Notes under the pieces: model-generated
What the model was told of the DNA's origin: nothing
Database searches by the model: none
What the model saw: the letters and a program-made list of their open reading frames with translations, nothing else
Made by a program: the position numbers and the translations under genes
Part shown: positions 1 through 8,589 of the stretch, piece after piece
Layout of the letters: the number at the start of each line of letters is the position of its first letter
Position numbering within the stretch: the first letter of the stretch is position 1
Assembly (NCBI RefSeq): GCF_020906275.1
Contig: NZ_CP086727.1
Span: 1,426,001 to 1,490,000, forward strand
Direction of reading: 5' to 3'
From: Parasphingorhabdus litoris DSM 22379
GTDB taxonomy: Bacteria > Pseudomonadota > Alphaproteobacteria > Sphingomonadales > Sphingomonadaceae
DNA: 64,000 nt

Positions 1-1200
1 CGCCTGGGCGTGAATAGCAATGGAGAGGCGCCGGCCGTCGTTAAAGGGAGATAACCAGGCATCATCGGGTGCCGTGACACGTGCCTCGATCGGGAAAAAG
101 GCATCCTTGCGACTTTCCATTTTTGCGAGCACCTTACGCAGGGTTTCCATCCCCTTGTCCAGAGGCATATGATATTCCATTTCATTGAACTTGGTCGGAC
201 GGCTGGTGGCTAGCAATTTCCAACCCGCATCGGTCATGTCTTCCCCGGTGTCCGGATCGGTCGACGTTTCGAAGATTTTTCGCCGCAGCCAGGGCCACCA
301 GCCGAAATAGTCTCGCAACTGTCTCAGATCGGCAAGAAAATCCTCGTCCTGATTGGGTTCTTCGCCTTCTATAGGTCCGTCATATTTGTCATGGATCAGC
401 GTAGCGCCGTGACCGGTTCCGGGGAAGAATAGCGCCTCAAAATTACGGTGTTTCTCGGATAGCGTCAGGTATTGATCCAGTATCTCTTCCATTTTGACCA
501 GTTTGACGCGCCGGTGCAAGTTGAAGGCCGGTTCCACTGCGAGATCATAGCGCGTGATAATGCCGAGCACGCCGAGCGAAACCTTGCCTGCCTCAAACAG
601 TTCCGGCTGTTGATTGGTACTAACTTCAAGAATTTCTCCTGCTGCGGTGACCAGTTCGAAACCGCGCACATAGTCATGAATTGCTGTTAAGTTGCGCCCC
701 GTACCGTGGGTAGCCGTTCCAAATCCACCGGCCAGTGTCTGTACATCAATATCGGGCAGGTTGGCGAAGGCCAAACCTTGCTCGTGTAACAGACGTGCGG
801 CTTGCTGTAGTCGCGTTCCCGCTCCCATTATGGCGATCCCGGCCGTCTTGTCATAAGACACTAGCCCCGACATCGCGCTAACGTCAATCATTGTTCCTTC
901 AGACGGACAAAGCGGAGTGAAACTATGTCCGCTACCAACCGGTCGAATGGGTGCGGGGGTAGTTTGAATTTGAGCCGCCAGTTCCTGGACATCAGCCGGT
1001 GCCATGAGCGATTTTGGCGTCGCTTTTTGAATGCCGGACCAGTTCACCCACGCGCGTTCACCGGTAGGAGCTTCGGGTAGTGCAGGGTCAAAGCCGTCCC
1101 GGACAAAATCCTTGGACGACCACCAAAGCTGACTACAGACTGGGATCGCGACCGCGGCTGCCGCGCCCCCAAGCAACAGGGTTCTGCGTGATACAGCCAT
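1..1200 (-). CDS. D-arabinono-1,4-lactone oxidase family FAD-dependent oxidoreductase, C-terminus beyond window
   Basis: Translating leftward from ATG at 1200 gives about 400 uninterrupted codons running off the left edge. The N-terminus MAVSRRTLLLGG carries a twin-arginine motif and a hydrophobic stretch, so export of a folded flavoprotein by Tat is likely. The FAD-binding PCMH region follows, with PVGSGHSFTPLC near residue 90 and GGFGTATHGTG near 165, as in sugar-1,4-lactone oxidases (ALO/GULO, VAO fold). These oxidise an aldonolactone and reduce O2 or a cytochrome. The start shares one base with the stop of the upstream cytochrome c gene (TGATG), implying translational coupling and suggesting that the cytochrome is the electron acceptor. 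The family call is firm; the substrate is unknown. Confidence 0.85.
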   Translation of the reverse strand, partial: MAVSRRTLLLGGAAAAVAIPVCSQLWWSSKDFVRDGFDPALPEAPTGERAWVNWSGIQKATPKSLMAPADVQELAAQIQTTPAPIRPVGSGHSFTPLCPSEGTMIDVSAMSGLVSYDKTAGIAIMGAGTRLQQAARLLHEQGLAFANLPDIDVQTLAGGFGTATHGTGRNLTAIHDYVRGFELVTAAGEILEVSTNQQPELFEAGKVSLGVLGIITRYDLAVEPAFNLHRRVKLVKMEEILDQYLTLSEKHRNFEALFFPGTGHGATLIHDKYDGPIEGEEPNQDEDFLADLRQLRDYFGWWPWLRRKIFETSTDPDTGEDMTDAGWKLLATSRPTKFNEMEYHMPLDKGMETLRKVLAKMESRKDAFFPIEARVTAPDDAWLSPFNDGRRLSIAIHAQA

Positions 1201-1595
1201 CAGATCGTCCTCCCGGCCATGAAGGCCGTAAGTTGCATAAGCTCGTCATCCGTGCAGTCATTGCAAAGCCCCATGGCAGGCATGGCATTGAGACCATTTT
1301 TGGTGGAGGTCAGCAAGCCATTCGCATCCTTGGCTTTAAAGCGCTCATCCCATGCCGCTTTATGTGCTGTTAGAGGAGCGCCAGCATCCGGTGTAGAATG
1401 GCAGGACCGGCAGCTGCGATCATATTTCGCGGCAAGCTGTGCATGGGCGGGAACGGCCTCGGCTGCCTTTGAAATATCCGATTCTGTTGGCGTAAGATCG
1501 ACCACAGCATCTGTCTTGCCATCTGCTGTTGTTCCATCATTTTGCTGCCCACAGGCAGCCAGTGCCAAAAACCCCAAAACCATCAGTTTTTTCAT
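1200..1595 (-). CDS. Small lipoprotein c-type cytochrome
   Basis: A 131-residue protein starting MKKLMVLGFLALAACG, a lipoprotein signal with lipobox LAAC, so probably anchored in the envelope after cleavage. A single haem c motif CRSCH lies in the middle, and a Met in the AMPAMG segment near the C-terminus is the likely sixth ligand. The size and layout fit class I monohaem cytochromes of the cytochrome c5/c555 type. I chose ATG 1595 rather than the in-frame start at 1640, because AAGGA sits just upstream and the lipoprotein signal begins there. It overlaps the lactone oxidase by one base and is divergent from the TetR gene. Its role is probably to accept electrons from that oxidase (inference). 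Confidence 0.85.
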   Translation of the reverse strand: MKKLMVLGFLALAACGQQNDGTTADGKTDAVVDLTPTESDISKAAEAVPAHAQLAAKYDRSCRSCHSTPDAGAPLTAHKAAWDERFKAKDANGLLTSTKNGLNAMPAMGLCNDCTDDELMQLTAFMAGRTI

Positions 1596-1622
1596 GATTT
1601 GATCCTTGCCAACGCTCAAAAC

Positions 1623-1638
1623 GATAGTTATAACTATC
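1623..1638. promoter_or_regulatory. Perfect 16-bp palindrome, candidate TetR operator
   Basis: GATAGTTATAACTATC is a perfect inverted repeat without spacer. It lies 28 bp before the cytochrome start on one side and 31 bp before the tetR start on the other. The position and symmetry fit an operator bound by the adjacent TetR protein, controlling both directions. Binding is inferred. Confidence 0.6.
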
Positions 1639-1668
1639 ATTAATAACTAGACAGGTCAACAGATTGCC

Positions 1669-2307
1669 ATGACGAGCAAGAAAACCCCTTCCGAAACACG
1701 CAGAAAGCCAAGGCAGAAGCGGAGCGAGGACACTATCGATCGCATTTTGGATGCCGCTGCGGAATTGCTTGAGGAGCTCGGCTTCGACAAGCTCAACACC
1801 AATCTGATCTGCGAACGCGCCGGGCTAACGCCGCCTGCATTGTATAGATATTTTCCCAATAAATATTCCGTCCTCAAAGAGCTGGGTCAACGATTGATGG
1901 AGGTCCAGAACCAAGCGCTTTATGACGTGCTTGAGGAATTGGGGCCGACGCCAACGGTCGAGCAAATTGCCGATCAACTGCGCGGACAATATGAGGTAAC
2001 AATTACCCAAAAAGGCGCTTCCTGGATCATGCGTGCACTCCACGCCACCCCGCAACTTGTGGATGTTCGCCGATCATCGCATGACAAAATGGTCAAGCGT
2101 TTTATCGCCGTCCAATCGGAGCAAGGCGAGAGTCATAATCATGCTCAAATCGAAAGGCGATCACGAATTATCGTGGAAACCGGCTACTCTATGGTTGAAA
2201 TGTTGATCGACAATCCTGCCTTGGATTCTGACGCGACTCTGGCCGACACGGCGATTATGATATTCGCTTTGATAAACGAGAATGTCGCCAGCGACAGAGG
2301 TCAGTAG
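1669..2307 (+). CDS. TetR/AcrR family transcriptional regulator
   Basis: A 212-residue one-component repressor. Residues 18-65 form the TetR HTH, from RSEDTIDRILDAAAELLEE to the recognition region AGLTPPALYRYFPNK, which is typical of the family. The remainder is the variable ligand-binding and dimerisation domain, so the effector cannot be predicted. The basic N-terminal tail (residues 4-19) is a little longer than usual. It is transcribed divergently from the cytochrome/lactone oxidase pair across a perfect palindrome, which makes these genes and tetR itself the likely targets. It could also affect the downstream fatty-acid genes, but 148 bp separates it from them. Confidence 0.9.
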   Translation: MTSKKTPSETRRKPRQKRSEDTIDRILDAAAELLEELGFDKLNTNLICERAGLTPPALYRYFPNKYSVLKELGQRLMEVQNQALYDVLEELGPTPTVEQIADQLRGQYEVTITQKGASWIMRALHATPQLVDVRRSSHDKMVKRFIAVQSEQGESHNHAQIERRSRIIVETGYSMVEMLIDNPALDSDATLADTAIMIFALINENVASDRGQ

Positions 2308-2455
2308 AGGCGGTTTTTTGGCGTGAACCAATAGATATATAGCAGGTTCAACAAAAGCCTGATTTCCAATCGTTATTGTTTGTGATAGCTCAACTGCTTG
2401 CTCGTAGTCCGGGCCTGGTATTCATGCGTGCAGCATGACCTTACAGGAGAAGAAA

Positions 2456-4492
2456 ATGTCTGTCGTCACCACTGAGAAGCACGATAATATCTTAGTCATC
2501 ATCTCGAACAATCCGCCAGTTAACGCGCTTGGCGCAGCGGTACGGAAAGGATTAGCAGATGGTGTAGCAGAAGCATTGTCTGACGACAGTATTGAGGCTG
2601 TTGTGGTTCGCTGTGATGGAAGAACTTTTTTTGCCGGAGCGGACATCACCGAATTTGGTAAACCTATGCAGGACCCCAATCTCGGTCAGGCGATTGATCA
2701 ACTAGAAGCGAGCAATAAACCGGTTGTCGCCGCCATCCACGGCACGGCTTTGGGCGGCGGTTGTGAAGTGGCCTTGGCCTGCCACTACCGGGTAGCCGTA
2801 CCATCAGCAAAAATGGGACTGCCTGAGGTGAAGCTGGGGCTTATCCCCGGTGCCGCTGGAACGCAGCGCTTGCCGCGGGTGGTTGGCGCCGAGGCGGCTT
2901 TGCCTATGGTTGTCATCGGCAATCCGATTTCTGCGAAGAAGGCGCATGCTATTGGCCTGGTCGACCAGATTGTCGGCGAAGACAGTCTGACCGAGGATGC
3001 AATCGCCTTTGCACGCGAACAGATTGGCAAGGCACCGCCACGTTCTTCCGAAGGTACGGCCAATGAAGATGGTATCAAGAACCCGGCCCTATTTGACGAA
3101 TTCCGGCAAAAAAATGGCCGCAAGATCCGCGGGTTCGATGCGCCGGAAGCAGGCATTCAAGCCGTAAAAGCCGCAGGCGAGCTGTCTTACGCCGATGGTG
3201 TCAAGAAAGAGGGCGAGCTTTTCATGAAGCTGATGACCGGTACCCAGTCGGCCGCCATGCGCCACTATTTCTTCGCCGAACGCGCGGCGAACAAGATCGA
3301 CGGCATTGATCCCAAAATCGACCTGATCCCAATCAAAAAAGTCGGCATATTGGGCGCCGGAACCATGGGTGGCGGCATCGGCATGAACTTTCTGTCTGCC
3401 GGTATTCCCGTGACCATTGTCGAACTGAAAGAAGAAGCGCTGGAACGCGGTGTTGGCGTCATCCGCAAAAATTACGAGAATACAGCGAAACGCGGACGGA
3501 TGACCGAGGAACAGGTCGAGGGCGCAATGAGTCTTTTGACGCCGAGCCTGTCCTATGACGATCTCGCCGATTGCGATCTGGTGATCGAAGCGGTGTTCGA
3601 GAATATGGACGTCAAAAAAGAAGTCTTCGCCAAGCTCGACGGCATAGTGAAACAAGGCGCTATCCTTGCCAGCAACACCAGCTATCTGAATATTGACGAG
3701 ATTGCTTCGGTGACGAAGCGGCCGGAATATGTGCTCGGCCTGCACTTTTTCTCACCTGCCAATATCATGAAATTGCTCGAAATCGTGCGCGGTGAGAAGA
3801 CAGCGGATGACGTGCTGATGACCGCGATGAAGCTGTCGAAGAAAATTGGCAAGGTCGCGGCTGTCTCTGGCGTTTGTCCCGGCTTTATCGGCAACCGGAT
3901 GCTCAGCCCGCGTCAGGAGCAAGCGAATATCATGATCATGGAAGGCGCCAATTACTGGGACGTGGATGATGTGCTGCTGGACTTCGGCTTTCCGATGGGG
4001 CCGTTCCAGATGTCTGATCTCGCCGGGGTTGATATTGGCTGGCACCGCGATCCCGAACGCATTGAAACATTGCGCGATGCCCTATGTGCCGCCGGTCGCT
4101 GGGGACAGAAAGTCGGCAAAGGTTTTTATGACTATAATGAAGCGCGGCAACGCACCCCGGCCGATGAGGTCAAACAGATTATCGCTGAATTCGCCGCCAA
4201 AGCGGGCAAAGAGCAGCGCGAAATTTCAAAAGACGAAATCCGCGAACGCCTGCTCTATCCGATGGTCAACGAGGGCGCGAAAATCCTTGAAGAGGGCATG
4301 GCCCAGCGGGCGAGTGATATCGATGTCGTCTGGATCAATGGCTATGGCTGGCCGCTTTACACTGGTGGCCCGATGTTCTGGGCCGACACGGTCGGGCTTG
4401 ATAACGTGGTTGCTGGTCTGAAAAAACATGGTCTGCCAGTGGCCAAGCTGCTGGAAGAAAAAGCTGCTGCAGGCAGCAAATTTAACGGATAG
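2456..4492 (+). CDS. fadB: Bifunctional enoyl-CoA hydratase / 3-hydroxyacyl-CoA dehydrogenase (FadB/FadJ type)
   Basis: A 678-residue fusion for two successive beta-oxidation steps. The N-terminal crotonase domain (about 1-190) retains the oxyanion and glutamate motifs [19 protein letters not shown] and [11 protein letters not shown]. The NAD-binding domain starts near residue 297 with [13 protein letters not shown], and the catalytic His region [16 protein letters not shown] and the C-terminal dimerisation domain follow. I took ATG 2456 instead of 2435 because AGGAG lies directly before it. The acyl-CoA ligase begins 29 bp downstream, so the two are probably cotranscribed. Its thiolase partner could be the gene at 7248-8420 on the other strand. 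The symbol denotes the family; orthology to E. coli fadB is not implied. Confidence 0.92.
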   Translation: MSVVTTEKHDNILVIISNNPPVNALGAAVRKGLADGVAEALSDDSIEAVVVRCDGRTFFAGADITEFGKPMQDPNLGQAIDQLEASNKPVVAAIHGTALGGGCEVALACHYRVAVPSAKMGLPEVKLGLIPGAAGTQRLPRVVGAEAALPMVVIGNPISAKKAHAIGLVDQIVGEDSLTEDAIAFAREQIGKAPPRSSEGTANEDGIKNPALFDEFRQKNGRKIRGFDAPEAGIQAVKAAGELSYADGVKKEGELFMKLMTGTQSAAMRHYFFAERAANKIDGIDPKIDLIPIKKVGILGAGTMGGGIGMNFLSAGIPVTIVELKEEALERGVGVIRKNYENTAKRGRMTEEQVEGAMSLLTPSLSYDDLADCDLVIEAVFENMDVKKEVFAKLDGIVKQGAILASNTSYLNIDEIASVTKRPEYVLGLHFFSPANIMKLLEIVRGEKTADDVLMTAMKLSKKIGKVAAVSGVCPGFIGNRMLSPRQEQANIMIMEGANYWDVDDVLLDFGFPMGPFQMSDLAGVDIGWHRDPERIETLRDALCAAGRWGQKVGKGFYDYNEARQRTPADEVKQIIAEFAAKAGKEQREISKDEIRERLLYPMVNEGAKILEEGMAQRASDIDVVWINGYGWPLYTGGPMFWADTVGLDNVVAGLKKHGLPVAKLLEEKAAAGSKFNG

Positions 4493-4521
4493 GGTCGCGT
4501 CTATCGATTAGGAGAATATGT

Positions 4522-6264
4522 TTGTCAGCTGAAGCTATAGATCCACTCGAAAAGTGGACACCGCCCGCTGGATGGCCCGTCAGGTCTCGTAAAGAAGTGG
4601 ACGCATTATTGTGCGCGCCGGGCCAGCCGTTTGAAATGGAGATGGTTGATATTGATGGCGTGGAAACCCGCGTCTGGAAAAATGCCCATCCCACACTTGC
4701 GGCGATGGCGGAACATGCGCGCGGCCATGGCGACAGCGAATTTCTGATATTTGAGGACGAGCGCGTCACCTATGCCAACTGGTACCGCGCCGTGGCGGCT
4801 CTGGCGGTAGAGCTTCAGAATATCGGCGTGTCGAAAGGTGACCGGGTTTCGCTCGCGATGCGCAATTTACCGGAATGGCCGGTGATCTTCTTCGCGGCAG
4901 CCTCTATCGGGGCGATTGTTGTGCCGCTCAACGCCTGGTGGACGGATCAGGAACTGGTCTTTGGCCTCGCAAATTCGGAAACCAGCGTTTTGCTCTGCGA
5001 TGCCGAGCGATGGGACCGGATTTCCTCTCATTTGAGCGATCTGCCTGATCTGAAACATGTCATTGTGGCGCGGAACCAGAGCGCTTTGGCCGATCCGGCG
5101 CGGGCGCTGGAAGAGATTATCGGACGGCCCAACGACTATGGCGATCTTCCGGATCAGGATCTGCCAACCGTAGACATGGCCCCCGATGATCCGGCAACGA
5201 TATTCTATACCAGCGGTACAACCGGCCAGCCCAAAGGCGCACTCGGCACGCATCGCAACCTGACCACCAATGCGATTTCAGTTGGCTATTCCGGTGCCGC
5301 AGCGGCTTTACGGCGAGGCAATGAGTTGCCGGAGCCGACAGTTCGGGTCGGCCTGACAGTCGTGCCGATGTTCCACTGCACCGCCTGTTCGGCGATCATG
5401 ATGCCAACCGTGCATGGCGGCCATAAGATGGTCTTTCTCCACAAATGGGACACGGTGCGGGCAATGGAGATTATTGAGCGGGAAAAGGTCAACGCCACCG
5501 GCGGCGTCCCGTTTATCGCCTGGCAATTGATCGAGCATCCGGATCGCGACAAATATGATCTGAGTTCGATTGACGCGATCAGCTATGGCGGCGCACCTTC
5601 TGCACCAGAACTGGCGCGAAAAATCTACGAGGTTTTTGGCGCCCTGCCCGGCAATGGCTGGGGCATGACTGAGACGATGGCGACGGTGACATCGCATAGC
5701 GCCGAGGATTATCTTAATCGCCCGACAAGCTGCGGCCCACCGGTTGCTGCGGCCGACCTCAAAGTCATGAGTGAAGATGGTGCCCACGAAATGCCGATTG
5801 GCGAAGTGGGTGAGCTTTGGGCGCGCGGGCCGATGATTGTGAAAGGCTATTGGAACCGACCGGATGCAACGGCCGAAACCTTCGTTGATGGCTGGGTCCG
5901 CACAGGCGATCTGGCGCGTCTGGACGATGAAGGCTTTTGCCATATTGTCGATCGCGCGAAAGACATGATCATCCGCGGCGGGGAGAATATCTATTCATCC
6001 GAGGTCGAGAATGTCCTTTATGATCATCCGGCGGTGATGGATGCAGCCTTGATTGGCATTGAGCACAAGACTTTGGGTGAAGAACCGGCGGCAGTCGTGA
6101 ATCTGGTGCAGGGTCAAACCGCCACTGAAGCCGAATTGCAGGAATGGGTGCGTGCCCGGCTGGCAAATTTCAAAGTGCCGGTCAAAGTGCTGTTCAGCGA
6201 AGACAGCTTGCCGCGCAACGCCAACGGCAAAATACTCAAACGCGATCTGAAGTCGTTATTCTGA
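4522..6264 (+). CDS. AMP-binding fatty-acid/acyl-CoA ligase
   Basis: A 580-residue ANL-superfamily enzyme that activates a carboxylic acid to its CoA thioester using ATP. The P-loop YTSGTTGQPKGA is near residue 234, the A5 motif is NGWGMTE, the A7/A8 region includes VRTGDLARLDDEGF and KDMIIRGGENIYSSEVE, and the C-terminal lysine lies in NANGKILKRDL. The reading frame opens with TTG at 4522, seven bases after AGGAG. An ATG at 4518 overlaps it but gives only a four-codon peptide in another frame. It follows the FadB-type gene and stops 3 bp from the convergent tesB. Medium- to long-chain fatty acids are likely substrates, though an aromatic or isoprenoid acid is possible. Confidence 0.88.
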   Translation: MSAEAIDPLEKWTPPAGWPVRSRKEVDALLCAPGQPFEMEMVDIDGVETRVWKNAHPTLAAMAEHARGHGDSEFLIFEDERVTYANWYRAVAALAVELQNIGVSKGDRVSLAMRNLPEWPVIFFAAASIGAIVVPLNAWWTDQELVFGLANSETSVLLCDAERWDRISSHLSDLPDLKHVIVARNQSALADPARALEEIIGRPNDYGDLPDQDLPTVDMAPDDPATIFYTSGTTGQPKGALGTHRNLTTNAISVGYSGAAAALRRGNELPEPTVRVGLTVVPMFHCTACSAIMMPTVHGGHKMVFLHKWDTVRAMEIIEREKVNATGGVPFIAWQLIEHPDRDKYDLSSIDAISYGGAPSAPELARKIYEVFGALPGNGWGMTETMATVTSHSAEDYLNRPTSCGPPVAAADLKVMSEDGAHEMPIGEVGELWARGPMIVKGYWNRPDATAETFVDGWVRTGDLARLDDEGFCHIVDRAKDMIIRGGENIYSSEVENVLYDHPAVMDAALIGIEHKTLGEEPAAVVNLVQGQTATEAELQEWVRARLANFKVPVKVLFSEDSLPRNANGKILKRDLKSLF

Positions 6265-6267
6265 CCG

Positions 6268-7197
6268 TCAGCCGCTTTTCGGCGTAACCCGGATCAGGCC
6301 TTCCTGCACCGCGGACGCAACCAGCTTGCCGTCTTCCGTGTACAGCGAACCGCGATTGAGACCGCGCGTGCCGCCGGTCCAGTCGCTGTCCATGACATAG
6401 CAAATCCACTGATCGATCCTGAAATCGTCATGGAACCACATCGCATGATCAAGGCTGGTCGAGAATAGTCCGGGCGTGGTCCAATGCAATCCGTGCGGAA
6501 TCATCGAGGTGGAGAGCAATCCCATATCGGATGCGAAGGCCAGTGTCGCGTGATGGGTCAGCGGATCATCTGGCAGCGGCGCAACCGTCTTGAACCATTG
6601 ATATTGGCGCGCGGGTTCGCTTTTGCCTTCCGGACGAAAGCTTCGCACATCAAAGGGACGCGGCATGCTCATCCGCTCAATATGCTTGTCCGACACTTGC
6701 GGGTTGCGGGCAATTTGCTCCATCATACTCATGCATTGGTCGGGCGGCAGAATATCGGGCATCGGGACCTGATGATGGAGTCCGTCAGCCGGTTTTTGAA
6801 AAGAGGCCGTCAGGTTGAATATGACCTTTTCATCCTGACGCACAACAACCCGGCGGTTGGAAATGCTGCGTCCGTCAAAATCGCGGTGCACCCGAAAATG
6901 CAAAGGCTTGGTCTCGTCTCCAGCGCGCAGAAAATAGGAATGCAGCGAATGTATGGTCTTCTCTTCATCAACGGTATGATCCGCCGCGACAATGGCCTGC
7001 GCAATCACCTGCCCGCCAAAAATACGCTCGCGTGCCGTCGACGATAGCGCGGGATAGAGAAACTCGTCATCAGCGTCTGTCGTGAGTTTAAAGGTGCGGA
7101 GCAATCCGGCTATCAGCTTCTCCGCAGGCACGGAGGAGCGATTGGCCAAAGCTTCCGAAAGCCGGCGTTCGACTTGTTCGTCCGATAGTTGATCCAC
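6268..7197 (-). CDS. tesB: Acyl-CoA thioesterase II
   Basis: A 309-residue double-hotdog thioesterase hydrolysing acyl-CoA to free acid and CoA. The N-terminal hotdog has ERIFGGQVIAQAIVAAD. The C-terminal hotdog ends with the family signature around WTGGTRGLNRGSLY and LVASAVQEGLIR. The length is normal for TesB. The start is GTG at 7197, with AAGGAA about 11 bases upstream, so initiation may be modest. It is transcribed in the same direction as the thiolase that ends 50 bp upstream and convergent with the acyl-CoA ligase. It may release CoA when acyl-CoA intermediates accumulate (inference). Confidence 0.9.
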   Translation of the reverse strand: MDQLSDEQVERRLSEALANRSSVPAEKLIAGLLRTFKLTTDADDEFLYPALSSTARERIFGGQVIAQAIVAADHTVDEEKTIHSLHSYFLRAGDETKPLHFRVHRDFDGRSISNRRVVVRQDEKVIFNLTASFQKPADGLHHQVPMPDILPPDQCMSMMEQIARNPQVSDKHIERMSMPRPFDVRSFRPEGKSEPARQYQWFKTVAPLPDDPLTHHATLAFASDMGLLSTSMIPHGLHWTTPGLFSTSLDHAMWFHDDFRIDQWICYVMDSDWTGGTRGLNRGSLYTEDGKLVASAVQEGLIRVTPKSG

Positions 7198-7238
7198 AAC
7201 TGCTTCTATTCCTTAAAATGCTGGGGGTTGTTCGCTAT

Positions 7239-7252
7239 CCTGAACGTTCAGG
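7239..7252. promoter_or_regulatory. Perfect 14-bp palindrome upstream of tesB
   Basis: CCTGAACGTTCAGG is self-complementary without spacer. It overlaps the thiolase stop codon and lies about 42 bp upstream of the tesB start. It could be a repressor site for separate tesB control. No second copy was noticed in this cluster, so chance is not excluded. Confidence 0.3.
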
Positions 7253-8420
7253 GGTAGATCTCGAACAGACCTGCTCCGCCCTGCCCGCCACCAATACACA
7301 TGGTCACAACGCCCCATTTTGCACCGCGACGGCGGCCTTCCTGCAACAAATGCCCGGCACAGCGCGCGCCGGTCATGCCAAAGGGATGGCCGATCGAAAT
7401 GGACCCGCCATTGACGTTATATTTTTCCGGATCAATGCCCAGACGATCGCGGCTGTACAGGCACTGGCTGGCAAAGGCTTCGTTGAGTTCCCAGATATCG
7501 ATATCATCAACCGTCAGGCCTTGTCTTTCTAGAAGCTTGGGAACCGCAAAGACCGGACCAATGCCCATTTCATCCGGTTCACACCCGGCGACGGCCCAGG
7601 ATACGAAACGGCCCAGTGGTTCCAGCCCGCGTCGTTCGGCCTCTTTGGCTTCCATCAACAAAACTGCAGCGGCGCCATCGGACAACTGGCTGGCATTACC
7701 AGCGGTGATATATTTGCCTTCACCCATGACCGGCTGCAACTTGGCGAGACCTTCCAGGGTCGTGGTCGGACGATTGCACTCGTCCCGATCAACCGTGTAA
7801 TCGACAATGCTTTCTTCCTTGGTTTCCTTGTCGACGACTTTCATCTTCGTCTGCATCGGTACGATTTCATCGGCGAAAAGTCCTGCTTCCTGCGCCTTGG
7901 CCATACGTTGCTGTGATTGCAGCGAATATTCGTCCTGATATTCGCGGCTGACATTGTAACGCTCCGCCACGATATCCGCGGTATCAATCATCGGCATGAA
8001 AATATCGGGTGCGATTTTCAGGATTTCGTTATCGATGCTGCCTTCCGGCGCGCGCTGCCCCTGCATCGAAATGCTCTCGACGCCGCCAGCGACAACGCAA
8101 TCTGCCCCATCGCCGCGAATATGGTTGGCCGCCATGGCGATGGCCTGCATCCCTGACGAACAGAAACGGTTGATCGTGGCACCAGCAGTGGTTTTGGGCA
8201 GCCCGGCAAGAAGCGCGGCATTGCGTCCGATATTTGGCGCAGTATGGGCGACGTTGCCCATCAGGCTGTCGTCGACAAAGTCACTCTCCACGCCCGACTT
8301 GGCAACGGCGTGCTTGATGGCATGCGCCGCCATCGTCATCGGCGGTGTGATGTTAAACCCACCCCGCCCTGCTTTGGCGAGCCCGGTACGGGCATAAGAT
8401 ACGACGACTGCTTCACGCAT
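7248..8420 (-). CDS. Acetyl-CoA C-acyltransferase (thiolase)
   Basis: A 390-residue thiolase performing CoA-dependent cleavage of 3-ketoacyl-CoA (or the reverse condensation). The nucleophile Cys lies in NRFCSSGMQAIAMAA near residue 88, the HGD-like segment is NGGSISIGHPFGMTGAR and the C-terminal Cys is in VTMCIGGGQGGAG, so both catalytic cysteines and the GHP histidine are present. AGGAG sits seven bases before ATG 8420. It is the only complete FadA-like gene beside the FadB-type and ligase genes, which suggests joint action in beta-oxidation despite opposite orientation. Acetoacetyl-CoA thiolase activity is an alternative. Confidence 0.9.
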   Translation of the reverse strand: MREAVVVSYARTGLAKAGRGGFNITPPMTMAAHAIKHAVAKSGVESDFVDDSLMGNVAHTAPNIGRNAALLAGLPKTTAGATINRFCSSGMQAIAMAANHIRGDGADCVVAGGVESISMQGQRAPEGSIDNEILKIAPDIFMPMIDTADIVAERYNVSREYQDEYSLQSQQRMAKAQEAGLFADEIVPMQTKMKVVDKETKEESIVDYTVDRDECNRPTTTLEGLAKLQPVMGEGKYITAGNASQLSDGAAAVLLMEAKEAERRGLEPLGRFVSWAVAGCEPDEMGIGPVFAVPKLLERQGLTVDDIDIWELNEAFASQCLYSRDRLGIDPEKYNVNGGSISIGHPFGMTGARCAGHLLQEGRRRGAKWGVVTMCIGGGQGGAGLFEIYP

Positions 8421-8561
8421 GATAAATCTCCTTTTGACGGTGATGGCCTAAGTCTATTTAGGGCGGTGTCAAGATGAGACCCAAGCTTGCAACAAGCGCG
8501 ATGCCAGTTTGGCTAAAAAGCACTGGCGGTTGCTAAGCTTCTGCACTCGCAGTAGGATTTT

Positions 8562-8579
8562 AGACAATTGCTATTGTCT
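8562..8579. promoter_or_regulatory. Inverted repeat AGACAAT-N4-ATTGTCT before the HxlR-type gene
   Basis: Perfect 7-bp arms separated by four bases, ending 10 bp before the chosen ATG at 8590. HxlR/MarR-type winged-helix dimers bind such repeats and are often autoregulated. An operator over the translation start region is a reasonable reading, without experimental support. Confidence 0.5.
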
Positions 8580-8589
8580 TGTGGATTTT

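Noticed and set aside
3089..3745. Long open frame on the minus strand opposite the FadB-type gene
   Set aside because: It lies inside a clear coding gene in antisense phase, has no start signal or family motif and is the usual mirror frame of a GC-rich gene.
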